Shown piece after piece: positions 38,888 through 50,405 of a DNA stretch of 64,000 nt. The position numbers were made by a program, and so were the translations under genes. The notes below the pieces were generated by a model. That model ran no database searches, was not told where the DNA came from, and worked only from the letters and a program-made list of their open reading frames with translations. Numbering within the stretch: position 1 is the stretch's first letter; every line of letters begins with the position of its first letter. Origin of the DNA: Cerrena zonata (Eukaryota; Basidiomycota; Agaricomycetes; Polyporales; Cerrenaceae); contig JASBNA010000100.1 in NCBI GenBank assembly GCA_038087015.1, positions 1-64,000 of the forward strand, in the 5' to 3' direction.

Positions 38888-41800
38888 ATGATTTCCCAAC
38901 TTAATTTCAGACAACTTGATAGTACCATGGATTACAATACCTCGTCGACGTCGAATGAGTTCATCAACACTCTACAAATGAGTCCTCCAGATGACATTGC
39001 TCTGCGGAAACCTTCGATTAAAAAATCCAAACCAAACTCCCCCAAATCCAATTCCAGCACCCCAGCATCAAATAAAAAACTGAAAAACGTTCCGGTGGAA
39101 TTCACTTCTTTTGGAACCACTCCTTCAGGTAAACCCAGGTTGTTTGTTTGTCAGGTTTGTACTAGAGCTTTTGCTAGACTAGAACATTTAAGAAGACATG
39201 AAAGATCTCATACCAAAGAGAAGCCATTTAGTTGCGGAGTCTGTCAACGTAAGTTTTCAAGAAGAGATTTATTACTAAGACATGCTCAAAAATTACACGC
39301 TGGTTGCACGGATGCTATAACAAGATTGAGAAGAAAGTCAATTAAAAGATCAAATTCAACTACTTCAAATAATTCCGCTAATGATCAAGAATCGTCTTCA
39401 AACTCAACTCCTCCTCCTGCCCCCACTTCTATCCCATCTAATGATCCTGTTGAATTCAATCTTAATCTTTTCAATCCTTCGTCAACTCTTCCCAATACTA
39501 ACTCCAAAATAAATAAATTATCTCGTCGAAATTCTTCAAAAGATTCAAATACCCCTTCTTCAGCTGCTTCGACTCCCGCTCCTGGTCCTGGTTCAAACTT
39601 ACATCGTCAAGTTCTCGATCGTAAACGATCTAATAGAAATAGAGGTGCTTCCTTTTCGGCTCAATCTGGTTCCAATTATGCAATTGGTTTACCTGAATTT
39701 AATGATTCTTATCCTGATGCCGAAAATGTAGAATTTTCAACTCCTCAATTGTTACCTTCAAATATGAATGACGAAAATTCTTGGTTAAATAATTTAAATT
39801 CAATCCCTGGCTTATCGTTAAATACAAATAATGATGATCAATCTCCTTATACCATAATGCAAGATGCTTTACTGAATCGTCATCGTCCAAGTCCAAATCA
39901 TTTAAGAAATCATTCTATTTCTTCACTTGATCAAAATAAATTACCCGATTTACCTCAAAACGTTTCTCATTCTGGTTCTTTCAGTGGGAAATTACCAAAT
40001 GATGATTCTTCAAATACTTTTTTAAATTACGACTATAATAACTCTCAATTTATGATGCCAACCGCTACAATATCTCATAATGAAATTAATAATGCTAATA
40101 ACCAATTTTCAAAAATTGAGCAAAATAATTTGAAAAATCATGATGATGCTGGTGAAGGATACGGGTATTCTTTTTACGACATTCCAGATTCAATGTTATT
40201 GAAAAATAGTGATCAATCAAAGCTCAATCAACCTTTAACTCCAATAAAGCAAGAAATTGATGAAGATATAATGGATATGGTCAATGAAAAACCTAATCAT
40301 TTCCAACATCAATCCTCTCAACAAATACCTCGTCAGCATAATGCTCAACAACTGGACCAACAACAGCCAAATGTTTCTAAGAACTCAATAACAACTAATG
40401 GTGTTAACTTTGATATGAATTTTTTGTATGATATTGATGAATTGACTCACGAATTTGACGTGAATTCAAAATTCATGACTGGTGGTTATTCATTTTATGG
40501 TGATAATCCTTCGGTTTCTTCTTCAGGAGTTGAAAGTTCAAACAGTCCAAACTTGATATCTCCTTCTAATAAATCTCCAAACCACATGTCAATTAATTCA
40601 AATATCGATTCAAATTTAAATAATAATTTTTTAAATCAAGATCAAATAATGAATATTGAAAATAATAATGATGGATCTACTAATAAGAAAAAACACTCAA
40701 TTAAATTAGGCAATTATTCAAAAAATCGATTATTTACAACTAATATGAGATATATGATCAATAAATCGTTGAGTAAATATCCAATCAGTGGGATAATGAC
40801 TCCGTCAATTCCTTCAAATGAAAAAATGGAATTTTATTTAAATAATTTCAATACGATTTTCTTATCACATTTCCCATTCATTCATATTTCAAAATTAAAC
40901 GAATATGAAATTATGAATATGACTGTGAATGAAGATTTAGCCAATGAAAGTGCTAGAGTATGCTTACCTCTCTTAGTTGCAACAATCGGTGCTTTGTTGG
41001 CTAACAATAAAAATGATTCAGAACATTTATATGAAGCTTCAAGAAGGATCATTCATATTTATTTGGAAAGCAGAAAAAATTTGGCCAATGATGGGTCAAA
41101 TAATAATCAACAATCTGTTAATCCTTTGTGGTTAATTCAATCTTTGACATTATCGGTCATTTATGGTTTATTTTCTGATAATGAAAATAATGTTTACATC
41201 GTTATCAGACAATTAAATGCTTTGAATTCTTTGGTTAAAACCTCAATCAAGAATAATCGATCCATCTTATTTTCAATAAATGGTGATGATGATGAAGCTT
41301 TCCGTAAAATGAATTCAAATCCAAATGATTCTTTGTTTTCAAATGACCAATATTTCAGTGATGAATTAAAATTTAAGAATAACATTAACTTGCAGTCCCA
41401 AACAAGAATTGTTTTTATGATTTACAGATTAACGAACTTCTTATTAATGATGTATAATGTGCCATTGACTTTGAGTATTAACGATTTGGGTAATTTAACA
41501 ACCCCTAGCACAAATGACGAATTTTTATGGAATTTTAAAAATTTTCAATCTTTTAAAGAATATAATCAAATGAGTAATAGTGATAAGAATTTAGATTATT
41601 ATTTAACTAAAACAAACTCTAACACTATTGTTTATAAAGACATCTTGATACAATTAACCAAGACTCAAATTCATAAAAATTCCCCACAAGACCCTTCATT
41701 ATTTTCCAAATTATCAAATTTGAGTAAATATGGATTTATTTCAGTGTTGCACGGGTTATTTGAGATAAAACAATACGAAGAAATGAAGATGGTTGATATT

Positions 41801-42862
41801 TTCAGTATTTTAGATAACTTATCTAAATTTATAGATAATTCAATCATCAAAAACAATGTGATTCAAGGTAATACTGAGAAATTACTTAATAACTATCAAC
41901 AAGATGACTTTGAAAAATTGGATTATGCACTTTTATTAAATTTTACTAAAATTGGTTCTATTGCAGATTTCAAATTAGTTAAAGAACAAAGTTGGTTAAG
42001 AAATTTTGATGAGTTAACTAAAAATTATGACCATTTCTTGAAGTCTATGAATGAAATTAATGAATTTGATTATTTAAGACTTATAGATTGTTGTATCATT
42101 ATACTCAAGTTGGTGTTATTTAAGACTGATGATGCTAATAGTCAAAATGATCAAAGAATCAATAGTCCATCTAATCCTAAAGGAACTGGTCAAGAGTTAT
42201 TTCACACTGAACTTAACTATTATAAGAATCATCATCCAAGTTTTAATATGATTGTTGATGATTCTTTGAAAAATGAAAATAGTGCTACTATAACTTTTGA
42301 ACAATCAATAAATTTAAAAGTCTTTGATGAATTAGATAATTCAAAAAACTCTATTCATTCGCAAATGTTGTTTCATGTTTTCACAATTTTATCAATATTT
42401 GCAATCTATGTTGTTAAAAAGAATAATCCAGAAGGTAATTTAGGTTTAGAATTTAAATATCCTGAATCAGATTCAAGTTATTTAAATGAATTAAACCAAA
42501 GATATATCACTATCTTAAAATTATTGGGTAAAGTTGAAAATTTCTTGAAAATTAAATATCAGAATAACAAGTTGGAAAATGATTTTACTAATTTATGTTT
42601 ATTTTCAAACGGTAATGATGATTTAATTTTTGATCCTTTCAAGAACCATTCAAATCGTGACGATTTACTAAGAGACGCGGCGGCAAGTAATTGCTTCAAC
42701 CATAGTATTGAAAAATCTTTATACATTTTAAAATTAGGGGAGTCAATTTTAAGTTATATGTATGACACAAACATTAAGGTTTCAATATTCAAAAAATTGA
42801 GTGACAATCTTTTACAAATTAGAAAGTTTCTTATCGATAATGAAGCAGCAGTGCTTTCATAA
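38888..42862 (+). CDS. ADR1: C2H2 zinc-finger transcription factor Adr1-like
   Basis: A 1324-aa protein. Two adjacent C2H2 fingers at about residues 84-138 read [23 protein letters not shown] and [24 protein letters not shown], the pair that defines Adr1. The linker TKEKPF is canonical. In S. cerevisiae Adr1 activates alcohol, fatty-acid and peroxisomal genes; in Candida its targets have been rewired. A very long Asn/Ser-rich stretch follows. The C-terminal half (about 650-1320) resembles the fungal-specific transcription-factor middle homology region ([17 protein letters not shown]). The length is similar to C. albicans Adr1. A second ATG at 38927 (MDYNTSS) is an alternative start. The frame is intact. 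Confidence 0.88.
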   Translation: MISQLNFRQLDSTMDYNTSSTSNEFINTLQMSPPDDIALRKPSIKKSKPNSPKSNSSTPASNKKLKNVPVEFTSFGTTPSGKPRLFVCQVCTRAFARLEHLRRHERSHTKEKPFSCGVCQRKFSRRDLLLRHAQKLHAGCTDAITRLRRKSIKRSNSTTSNNSANDQESSSNSTPPPAPTSIPSNDPVEFNLNLFNPSSTLPNTNSKINKLSRRNSSKDSNTPSSAASTPAPGPGSNLHRQVLDRKRSNRNRGASFSAQSGSNYAIGLPEFNDSYPDAENVEFSTPQLLPSNMNDENSWLNNLNSIPGLSLNTNNDDQSPYTIMQDALLNRHRPSPNHLRNHSISSLDQNKLPDLPQNVSHSGSFSGKLPNDDSSNTFLNYDYNNSQFMMPTATISHNEINNANNQFSKIEQNNLKNHDDAGEGYGYSFYDIPDSMLLKNSDQSKLNQPLTPIKQEIDEDIMDMVNEKPNHFQHQSSQQIPRQHNAQQLDQQQPNVSKNSITTNGVNFDMNFLYDIDELTHEFDVNSKFMTGGYSFYGDNPSVSSSGVESSNSPNLISPSNKSPNHMSINSNIDSNLNNNFLNQDQIMNIENNNDGSTNKKKHSIKLGNYSKNRLFTTNMRYMINKSLSKYPISGIMTPSIPSNEKMEFYLNNFNTIFLSHFPFIHISKLNEYEIMNMTVNEDLANESARVCLPLLVATIGALLANNKNDSEHLYEASRRIIHIYLESRKNLANDGSNNNQQSVNPLWLIQSLTLSVIYGLFSDNENNVYIVIRQLNALNSLVKTSIKNNRSILFSINGDDDEAFRKMNSNPNDSLFSNDQYFSDELKFKNNINLQSQTRIVFMIYRLTNFLLMMYNVPLTLSINDLGNLTTPSTNDEFLWNFKNFQSFKEYNQMSNSDKNLDYYLTKTNSNTIVYKDILIQLTKTQIHKNSPQDPSLFSKLSNLSKYGFISVLHGLFEIKQYEEMKMVDIFSILDNLSKFIDNSIIKNNVIQGNTEKLLNNYQQDDFEKLDYALLLNFTKIGSIADFKLVKEQSWLRNFDELTKNYDHFLKSMNEINEFDYLRLIDCCIIILKLVLFKTDDANSQNDQRINSPSNPKGTGQELFHTELNYYKNHHPSFNMIVDDSLKNENSATITFEQSINLKVFDELDNSKNSIHSQMLFHVFTILSIFAIYVVKKNNPEGNLGLEFKYPESDSSYLNELNQRYITILKLLGKVENFLKIKYQNNKLENDFTNLCLFSNGNDDLIFDPFKNHSNRDDLLRDAAASNCFNHSIEKSLYILKLGESILSYMYDTNIKVSIFKKLSDNLLQIRKFLIDNEAAVLS

Positions 42863-43012
42863 CTATTTATTAATCTATTTTAATCCACTCCTTTATTTAC
42901 AATTCTTTCCTTATTTATTAAAACGAAAAAAAAAAAAAAAAAAAAAAAAAGCACTTTATATATATTTAACGATTACATGATTTTTGTTCTAACTATATCA
43001 TTGTAGACTGGA

Positions 43013-44218
43013 TTACTGTAAATGATCATAAGCAATTTTTTGGAGCTTTGGATAAGCTTGGATTGAGGGATCGGCGTGAGGGAAAAGCTGAGTAACATAA
43101 TAACCACCAATCTTATTCTTCAAGTCTATCCAGAAGAAAAGGTTCGCCAACCCACACCAATAGAGTGTGTCTTTAGGAACTCCAGCTTTTGAGTCTTCTC
43201 TCGTGATTCCAAATCCCAAACCCCAAAAATCGCTTGATTTAACCGACTCTGTTAGTTCAGCATCTGTTGAGTTAAAATCAGTCGTGGTGAAATTTGGTGG
43301 TAAGTTATTTTGAGAGGCTTCTCTCCAAGTTTCTTTTTTAATTATTTGAGTACCGTCGTCTGCTTTACCTTCATTGATCCAAATTCTAATGAATTTTAAG
43401 TACAGTTCAATGGATCCAAATAATCCATGTCCTCCACAATGTTTAGCTGGAGTTTGAAGTGGCTGCGTTGAATAGGGCCTTAATGAACCATCCAATTGTC
43501 TAGAGTCACAAATCAAGACTTTATCACTGTCTTTAGGCTGCACTTCAAAAGTGACATCGTTCATTTTGGCGGGTTTAAAGATATTTTCCTTTAAATACTG
43601 TTCTAAAGTCATTCCAGACACACTTTCAACAATGAAACCAGCAAAGTCAAGACCATGTCCGTATAAAAACTGAGACCCTGGCTCGAAAACAAGAGGCATA
43701 CACTTCAAACTTTCTTCGGTGATGTTGAAGATATTAGGCTCTCCGTATTTTGCCAAAAGTTTTCGATAATCTTCATTGTAAAAAGCGTAAGCAAAGCCCG
43801 AGGTGTGAAGAAGTAATTGTTTGACGGTTGGTTCGGTTTCCGGGGTTTTCAAAATCGGTTCGTTATTATCCCAACCCTTAATTACCTTTACATCTTTGAG
43901 AATGGGTAAATATGTAGAGGCAGCAGCATCAAGGTCAACCAAACCTCTTTCATACAATTGTAGTACGGCTGTACTTACAATTGGCTTAGTGGTCGACCAG
44001 TAATTGAAAAGGGTTTCGGAGCTAAATTCCTGCCCCTTTTCTTCGTTAGAAAGACCAACCTGGTTGCTGTAAACGGTTTCTTTATCATTTGTGATCCCAA
44101 AGCCAACTCCGTTGACGAACGATTTTGGGTTTTCAGTTTTGTTAATTGCTTGCAATAAAACAGCATCAATATGTTCTTTCAAACTGTTTTTAACTGATCC
44201 GTTTGCAAATCTAGACAT
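43013..44218 (-). CDS. Beta-lactamase-fold serine hydrolase (class C/esterase family)
   Basis: A 401-aa protein starting at ATG 44218; the frame upstream begins with TTG. The catalytic SxxK motif is STTK at residues 75-78 (FNYWSTTKPIV). The usual Tyr-x-Asn position reads YGHG at about 180, keeping the Tyr. A GGHGLFGS motif near 260 could supply the third HxG-like element. Proteins of this fold in fungi are esterases or transesterases with diverse substrates, so the substrate is unknown. No signal peptide is seen, so it is probably cytosolic. The frame is intact. Confidence 0.82.
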   Translation of the reverse strand: MSRFANGSVKNSLKEHIDAVLLQAINKTENPKSFVNGVGFGITNDKETVYSNQVGLSNEEKGQEFSSETLFNYWSTTKPIVSTAVLQLYERGLVDLDAAASTYLPILKDVKVIKGWDNNEPILKTPETEPTVKQLLLHTSGFAYAFYNEDYRKLLAKYGEPNIFNITEESLKCMPLVFEPGSQFLYGHGLDFAGFIVESVSGMTLEQYLKENIFKPAKMNDVTFEVQPKDSDKVLICDSRQLDGSLRPYSTQPLQTPAKHCGGHGLFGSIELYLKFIRIWINEGKADDGTQIIKKETWREASQNNLPPNFTTTDFNSTDAELTESVKSSDFWGLGFGITREDSKAGVPKDTLYWCGLANLFFWIDLKNKIGGYYVTQLFPHADPSIQAYPKLQKIAYDHLQ

Positions 44219-44561
44219 TCTGCTCAACTCTAATTCTTTTTAAAGTAATTTGGTATCACTTTGGCAGTACTCTGATGGATTTAAGCTTCTTTATATGCTC
44301 TTTCTCTCGGTCCACAGTTTCCCCACACCCAATAGAAAAATTCATCACCAAAAAAATACGTCAAACTTACAAAATTACATCACCCTCACAAAATCCTTAC
44401 AAGTTTACATCAAATCGGCATAATAGCTACAAGTTTACATCAAATTGACAGAATCGAATCAAAAAATTTGACGTATAACGGTTTTCGAGACACTGTATGG
44501 TTGAAATACATACTTGCAAAAGCCATTAGCAAACCAAAATTGAAGTAGAACATATCGAACC
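44219..44561. promoter_or_regulatory. Divergent region between hydrolase and NTF2-like genes with a repeated TACAAGTTTACATCAAAT
   Basis: TACAAGTTTACATCAAAT occurs at 44398-44415 and 44428-44445, a 30-base period, preceded by a related ACAAAATTACATCACC near 44369. The two perfect copies sit in the middle of the divergent promoter. Confidence 0.55.
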
Positions 44562-44990
44562 ATGACGAATTTTGCTGGTGCAGTTGGCCAAAGCCCAACC
44601 CTCAAACAATTCATAATTGACTTCTACCTAATCTCCGACACTAAACCATCTGAGGCGTATGATCCTTATCTTGAAAGATTTACGGACAATGCTTTGTTGA
44701 TCATGGGTTCTTCCAAGGTTGAGGGGCACGAAGCAATCCGGATCATGAGACAAAACATGTGGTCTAAGATTGTGAAAAGACACCATGTTGTTAAGAATGT
44801 TTCTGCGATAAACCCGAACCAGTACTTGCTTAACGGGTATATTGAATATACTTTTGTCAATGGACAAGTCCTCGTTACTGATTTTGCCGGCCATATGGAG
44901 TTTGAGCCGGATAGTACCCCACTCAGGATGCTGTTTTATCAGGTTTACATGGATACTTCTCCAACAAAGGAGATCATAAGTGGTCTTTGA
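44562..44990 (+). CDS. NTF2-like/SnoaL-fold small protein
   Basis: A 142-aa intact frame. The pattern FIIDFYLISDTKPSEAYDPYLERFTDNALLIMGSSKVEGHEAI is that of an NTF2-like cone fold: a helix, then a substrate-cavity strand with a G-x-x-x-x-x-G-H-E-A-I turn. Later strands follow (YLLNGYIEYTFVNGQVLVTDFAGHMEF). Such proteins can be small-molecule enzymes or binding proteins; no catalytic residues can be assigned. It is divergent from the beta-lactamase-fold hydrolase and shares its promoter, so the two may be co-regulated. Confidence 0.7.
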   Translation: MTNFAGAVGQSPTLKQFIIDFYLISDTKPSEAYDPYLERFTDNALLIMGSSKVEGHEAIRIMRQNMWSKIVKRHHVVKNVSAINPNQYLLNGYIEYTFVNGQVLVTDFAGHMEFEPDSTPLRMLFYQVYMDTSPTKEIISGL

Positions 44991-45178
44991 GATTCCTGGT
45001 GTCTATATTCAATATACAATATCTGTGACCGAAGAGAAGTGTTTTTGTTTGTTTTTTTTGCAGCATGTAGTTGAATCACTGGAAGTTCGAGAGGAAAAAA
45101 GTCAAGAAAATTTGAAATTCAATCTGAAAATTACTTCAACAGCTGTTTAGACCGGCACTACAACGATAAAGATAGAGT

Positions 45179-45571
45179 ATGACCGACGGCCAGCAGGATG
45201 AACGAGTGGTGAATCTCACCCAAGAAGAGTTTGAAAAGTTGGTGAAAGAGAACAAGGGAGGACTCACTCCAATGACACCAGAACAATTGAAAGAACATAA
45301 GTCCTTGAAAAGAAATGCATTTTGGAAAGATAGTGTATGTGTATTATCGATGATTGCATCATTTGGTATGATTGCGTACTATTGGTACTATATCATTCAA
45401 CAAATGAATGGTGATATTCCCTTGGAGTACCATCAATTGGCTATATATTTTATAAGCTTTGTCGGACTTGTATTCACCCTTGGAAATATCTTTATAAATA
45501 TTACATTTCCCTTTTTGTATTCAAAAGAGCTAAAAGATGATGGAGTCATGTCAGGAAAGAAGAAACAATAA
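45179..45571 (+). CDS. Small two-span membrane protein, unrecognised, C-terminal KKKQ
   Basis: A 130-aa intact frame. The charged N-terminus (LTQEEFEKLVKENKGGLTP) is followed by two hydrophobic segments at about 49-72 and 84-112. The end is SGKKKQ, which satisfies a KKXX dilysine retrieval signal and suggests an ER membrane protein. I do not recognise the family. It is convergent with the TMEM205-like gene 90 bases downstream. Confidence 0.65.
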   Translation: MTDGQQDERVVNLTQEEFEKLVKENKGGLTPMTPEQLKEHKSLKRNAFWKDSVCVLSMIASFGMIAYYWYYIIQQMNGDIPLEYHQLAIYFISFVGLVFTLGNIFINITFPFLYSKELKDDGVMSGKKKQ

Positions 45572-45659
45572 TATGTGTATTAGTATGTACAAGTAATAAT
45601 ATAAACAATTTATTTCATATAATCATAGAAACGAAGTAGGGCATCTGTGGAAAATTCAT

Positions 45660-46169
45660 CTATTTGATAAATCTTCTAGATAAAACAATACCATAAAAAC
45701 CAAGAGATACAATAGAAAGCATATTGATCAAAGTAGAAACACCATGGTAAGCACCAAATTTTTTGGATAAACGAGTAAACTCTTCACTTGGCTTAACTTC
45801 ACCATTTTCGATAACCTCGTGTTTCTTGTCAGCAATCAACTTGTTTCTTTCTTCTTTAATACCTTTACAAAGAGGTAATAAGATTAATAAATTAGCAGCT
45901 CCTGACAATCCAGAAAGTGATAACAAACCAAGGGTGAATGGACATAACTTAATTGGTGCAGTTAAAGATAACAAAATAGGAGTCACTGCTTGACCAGTGA
46001 AAAAGGATGGGAATACTTTATTTTGTAATTTACTAAATTGATCCCTTTCTAATTCCTTAAAGGCAATTGGTGAAGCAACAAAAGAGTAAAAAAAACCTCC
46101 ACCAAACGTCAATCCCCAAAGCAAAAGATGATATGGAGCAGATGTGTTTAAACCTAATTTAGCAATCAT
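45660..46169 (-). CDS. TMEM205-like (DUF4149) four-span membrane protein
   Basis: A 169-aa intact frame with four hydrophobic stretches. The N-terminal block LLLWGLTFGGGFFYSFVASPIAFKELERDQFSKLQNKVFP matches the DUF4149/TMEM205 pattern, in which F-x-x-L-Q-x-K-x-F-P-x-F-F follows the first span. A hydrophilic loop (KGIKEERNKLIADKKHE) precedes the last span. The molecular role of the family in yeast is not established. A long A tract (about 46275-46297) lies upstream of its ATG. Confidence 0.78.
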   Translation of the reverse strand: MIAKLGLNTSAPYHLLLWGLTFGGGFFYSFVASPIAFKELERDQFSKLQNKVFPSFFTGQAVTPILLSLTAPIKLCPFTLGLLSLSGLSGAANLLILLPLCKGIKEERNKLIADKKHEVIENGEVKPSEEFTRLSKKFGAYHGVSTLINMLSIVSLGFYGIVLSRRFIK

Positions 46170-46414
46170 TGTATGTGTTAATAGTCAATTGTATTAATTG
46201 TGAAGACCAATAGAGAGAAAGAAAAGTAGTAATGAAAATATTGTCTGATCATAAATGGGGCAAATAGCTCATTAAAAAAAAAAAAAAAAAAAAAAATTAG
46301 AAAAAGAACGGAAGTTGAAAAATCATTACAAAAATCAGTTCATATAACAAACATAAATTTAGATAATATACACGGAATATACAATTGAAAGGTCGGTAAG
46401 AAAGGAGATATTAA

Positions 46415-49400
46415 TTAGAGGTTCTCAATCATTGAGAAGATGTTCTTCAATGCACTTTGTTTGATTTCCTCATTATATCTCAAGATATCCTTAGACACCG
46501 ATTCGTAGTTTTTAGCTAAACAGCTAAAGTCACTTTGTAGACCCAAACTTAAACTATTGGTTTGATTCCTATCGTGATCTTGTTTAAGTTTTGAAGTCTG
46601 TTCGTATTTCTTAGCAGCAACTTCAGCATTATCCACAATATCACTTGAAATACCACACATTGATGCAACACTCATACCAAATGAACCAGGAGCAGAACCT
46701 TCTTCTAATTTATATAAGAAAGTAATATTACGAGAATTGCTATCAGCGAGAATCCCCATTCTCAATGGTTTAATTTGTGGATGGTTTGTAAAAGATAAAC
46801 CTAATGATCCATAATGGGTTGCGAAAAAACCTAATGGCTGAACGTGAGTAGATAATTGATGCAAAACAGCTTCAGCAATGGCGTAACCATCACTTGAAGA
46901 ACCACCTCTTCCCAATTCATCTAAAATAACAAGTGAATTAGCAGTGGCATTGGTTAAAATCTTTTTGGTTTCTGATAATTCAACGAAAAACGTCGACTTA
47001 CCTTGCATGATATTATCGTTAGCACCTAGTCTTGTCATTATTTTATCAATAGGATTTAACTTTGCCAGCGATGCTGGGATATAGCAACCAATTTGACTTA
47101 GAATAACTGCTAAGGAAGTTGTTCTCATCATAGTAGATTTACCAGCAGCATTAGCACCAGTCAATAATCCAAAGTTTGGCTTATCCCCACCAAGACAAAC
47201 ATCATTAGGAATGAATTCTTTGTTACCAAAAAAACAAGGATGTCTTAATTCATTGAATTCAATAAAACCATGATCAGATGAAATGAATTCTGGTCTACAT
47301 GAAGGGTAACCCATTGTTTCCGAAGTTTTGGTTAAAGCAACAATACAATCAATAGTTGCCAAAGATTTAATAGATGACATCCAAACTTGATAATTAGCAT
47401 CGAATCTTTCATACATTTTAAATCTTAAATTTTCACAAATCATCTTGTGTAATTCTTTTTGTTCAAGTAATTCTCTGACTAAAACTCTCACTTCTGGTGA
47501 CCAATATCTTTTAACCTTAGATGTTGAACCCATTTGTTGCCAATCTTTAGGTATGTTTTTGATTTTAGTAGGAATCTCAATCAAAAATATTTCTTTACCA
47601 GAGTCTTTGAAACAAATCTCGTGTGATTTATAGATCTTCTTATATTCTTTTAAATATTCATTTAATTGATTCTCTAGATTTGTCATTTTGGCACTGGAAT
47701 CGTCAAATTCTTCATCAACACCAGCAGCAGGAACAACGATATCATTCGTTGCTTCTTGTCTATCGAAAGAATCTTCCCAATCAGCAATTAATTTAATCAT
47801 TTCAGGAGGAAAGCTTTTAACAGCTTTTTCAATTAAACCAGAATTTTCAATTGAAAATGATTGCAATTCTTTGATTGATGTAGCGATTTTTTCAAAGCTT
47901 TCAACAACTTTCACAAAATCTTTAAATCTCAAAGTTTTGCTATGAACTCTTGCTAATAATCTTTCTAAATCAGGAAGCCCCGTAAGCATGCATTCTAAAG
48001 ATACTCTGAACTCAGGGTTTTCATTCATTAAATATTCAATCGAGTTATATCTTTCGTTAATTTCATTGACATTCATCAAAGGATGTAATATCCAATGTTT
48101 TAAGACTCTTTTACCAAATGGGGTGATGGATCTATTAAGTAACTTAAATAATGTTCCTTGATCACCTCCATCAAATGAATTATTCAAAATTTCAAGATTA
48201 TTTAAAGTGATACCATCAAGAAGCATATGACCTGATGAACCTTTGGAAATATCATATTCGTTGAAATTTGCTAAAGTCATGACACTTTCATCCAATTTCA
48301 AAGATTTTAAATAATAAAGTAATCCACCAAAGGCATTAAATGCAATTTTATGAGAGTCTTTCAATTTGGTTAAGAGTTTAGGATATTTAGTGAAATCATC
48401 ACCAGCATCGTAATAATTATTTTCAACTAAATTCTCTAAAGTTGAATCATAATCCCAAAATTCAGAATAAGGGTTTAAATTATTCCAAATTTGATTTGAA
48501 CTATGAGAACTGTACTTTAAAATTTTAACTGCAGTTGAACATAAATTATTTTTTTCACACAAGATTTCCTTTGGTTTAACTTGAGTAATTAAAGTGTCTA
48601 ATTTAGTACATTCTTGATCATCATGTAATTCAATGAAATTCATTTCGGAAGTAGCAGTATCAACAAAAGCTACCCCGAATATTTTAGAGCCATCATCCAA
48701 TGATTCTTCCTTTATTGATAAACAATATATAGCCATATCGTCACTTATCATATCCAAATCAGTCAAAGTACCACCGGTTAAAACGGCGGTTAATTCTCTT
48801 TTGATAATTTTCTCTTCTTTTGTAGAACCACCTCTCATTTCTTTAGCTAAAAGTGTTTCTTTTTGATCCACTTTTGCAACTTTATAACCGTGACTGATAA
48901 ACTCTTTTGCCCAATATTCAAAAGACATTTCAGGAATACCCGCCAACTTCATATTTGCTCTTCCACCACCGGCAATCTTTAAATCGAATTCTGTATTTGC
49001 AATCATAGCATCATTTTCGTACAATTCATAAAATTTACCCTTTTTGAAAAAAACAACGGTATCCCACATAGTTGACTTAATCTCCCAATATTGTTTTTCG
49101 AAAGGGGTAAACTTTGTCCAAGCAGATGATGGAATGAATAAAGTTCTTGAATCGTACTCTGGATGAGTAATTGGTCTCTTTTCAGAATCTTTAATATCGA
49201 CGAGCCATTGATACCTTTCTTCATTTTCTTTTTGGAATGAATTGTGATTAGGTTTACCCGAGAAAGGACCTACTGTGGGGCTAGGTCTCTTGTTTGGAAC
49301 TTTAACGGAGCTTTTGTTAGATGTATAGGATGAGTTAGCTTTAAACTTATTTGCCAAATTATCAGACGATCCGCTAGAAGTTGATTTAGGTGGGGGTGGA

Positions 49401-50114
49401 GATGATTTTTTGGCCTTTTTATTAGATTTCTTCGGTTTGTCCTCATAATCCTCTTCGTCAGCTTCAGCATCGTCAACCGACATATCAGCATCATCATCAA
49501 CTACAAAATCACTCATATCATCATCATCCTCGCCATCATCGTCTGCTGGTTTGAAATCGTCTTCGGCTTCACTATCACTATCGACCACTCTTTTTCTCTT
49601 TTTGGAACTCTTTTTGGCGACCGATATATCCTCCTCTGAGTCGGACTCAGCATAGCTTACCTTCTTGGCAGCAGAGCGACGTTTAGACAATGGACTTGAT
49701 TGTGATGGTTTATCATTTGATTTCTTTGATCTATCAATAGGCGACGAATGAGGCATGCTGGGTTTCTTTGTCTCTTCCAAGGTGACATTAGCATCCGACT
49801 CCGAAGTCAACGGAGTATCAGTGAATTTGGTTTCATCCGCCTCCATCATACTATCATCGTTTTCCTTATCACTACCATCCCTGTAACTAGTTGCATTACT
49901 CTTTGCCTTCAAAGGCGATGACGAAGGGTGGAATATTGGACTTCTCATTATTTATTTCAACCTTCTTATTCTCCTTAGCTAAATCATTCGATGGTTTGGA
50001 AGCAGGTTTAAAGAAAGACATCAACGATTGTTGCTTCTTCTTTGAACCTGATCCACCGCTAGAACCAGCTGTTTTAGCAATCTTTTTGCTTGGTGTGGTT
50101 GTCTTACCCAACAT
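46415..50114 (-). CDS. MSH6: Mismatch-repair ATPase Msh6, with +1 frameshift near the N-terminus
   Basis: Msh6 pairs with Msh2 to recognise base mismatches. The main frame gives 1177 aa from ATG 49948. The true N-terminus is upstream in another frame from ATG 50114 (MLGKTTTPSKK) and contains the PCNA-binding PIP box QQSLMSFF at about residues 26-33. One extra base between 49896 and 49951 (best at about 49949) separates them. The joined length is about 1232 aa, close to S. cerevisiae Msh6. The acidic/basic linker is followed by the mismatch-contact motif GKFYELYE, Walker A GANAAGKSTMM and Walker B LVILDELGRGGSSSDG. All ATPase motifs are intact. Confidence 0.93.
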
Positions 50115-50405
50115 TACAGCTTCAGATATATTGAAAGGACCAGCCTGTAAGCTTTCTTGAACGAAATGAATGTGTTGACCCAAGAAGAAGAAGATGTCGA
50201 TTCCAAAACTCGTTAGACGCTGACTCCCTTTCAAAAACATCGCGTCTATTTTTTTTTTAAGGATCGCGTTTTCTTTTTTTTTTTTTTTTTTTGGTGTCTG
50301 CGTTTGTAATTGGAACGATGAAATGATTGCAAAAAAGTTGAATTGCAAAACCCGGTTGCAACTGCCACTGGTGCAACAGGTACTAGAAAGGTTGAACAGA
50401 TTACC
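50115..50405. promoter_or_regulatory. Divergent promoter of MSH6 with CGCG motifs
   Basis: In MSH6 sense the region contains AAAACGCGATCC and AGACGCGATG (about 50240-50274), MCB-like cores, beside T tracts at about 50251-50258 and 50274-50291. It is shared with the gene starting at 50406. Confidence 0.5.
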
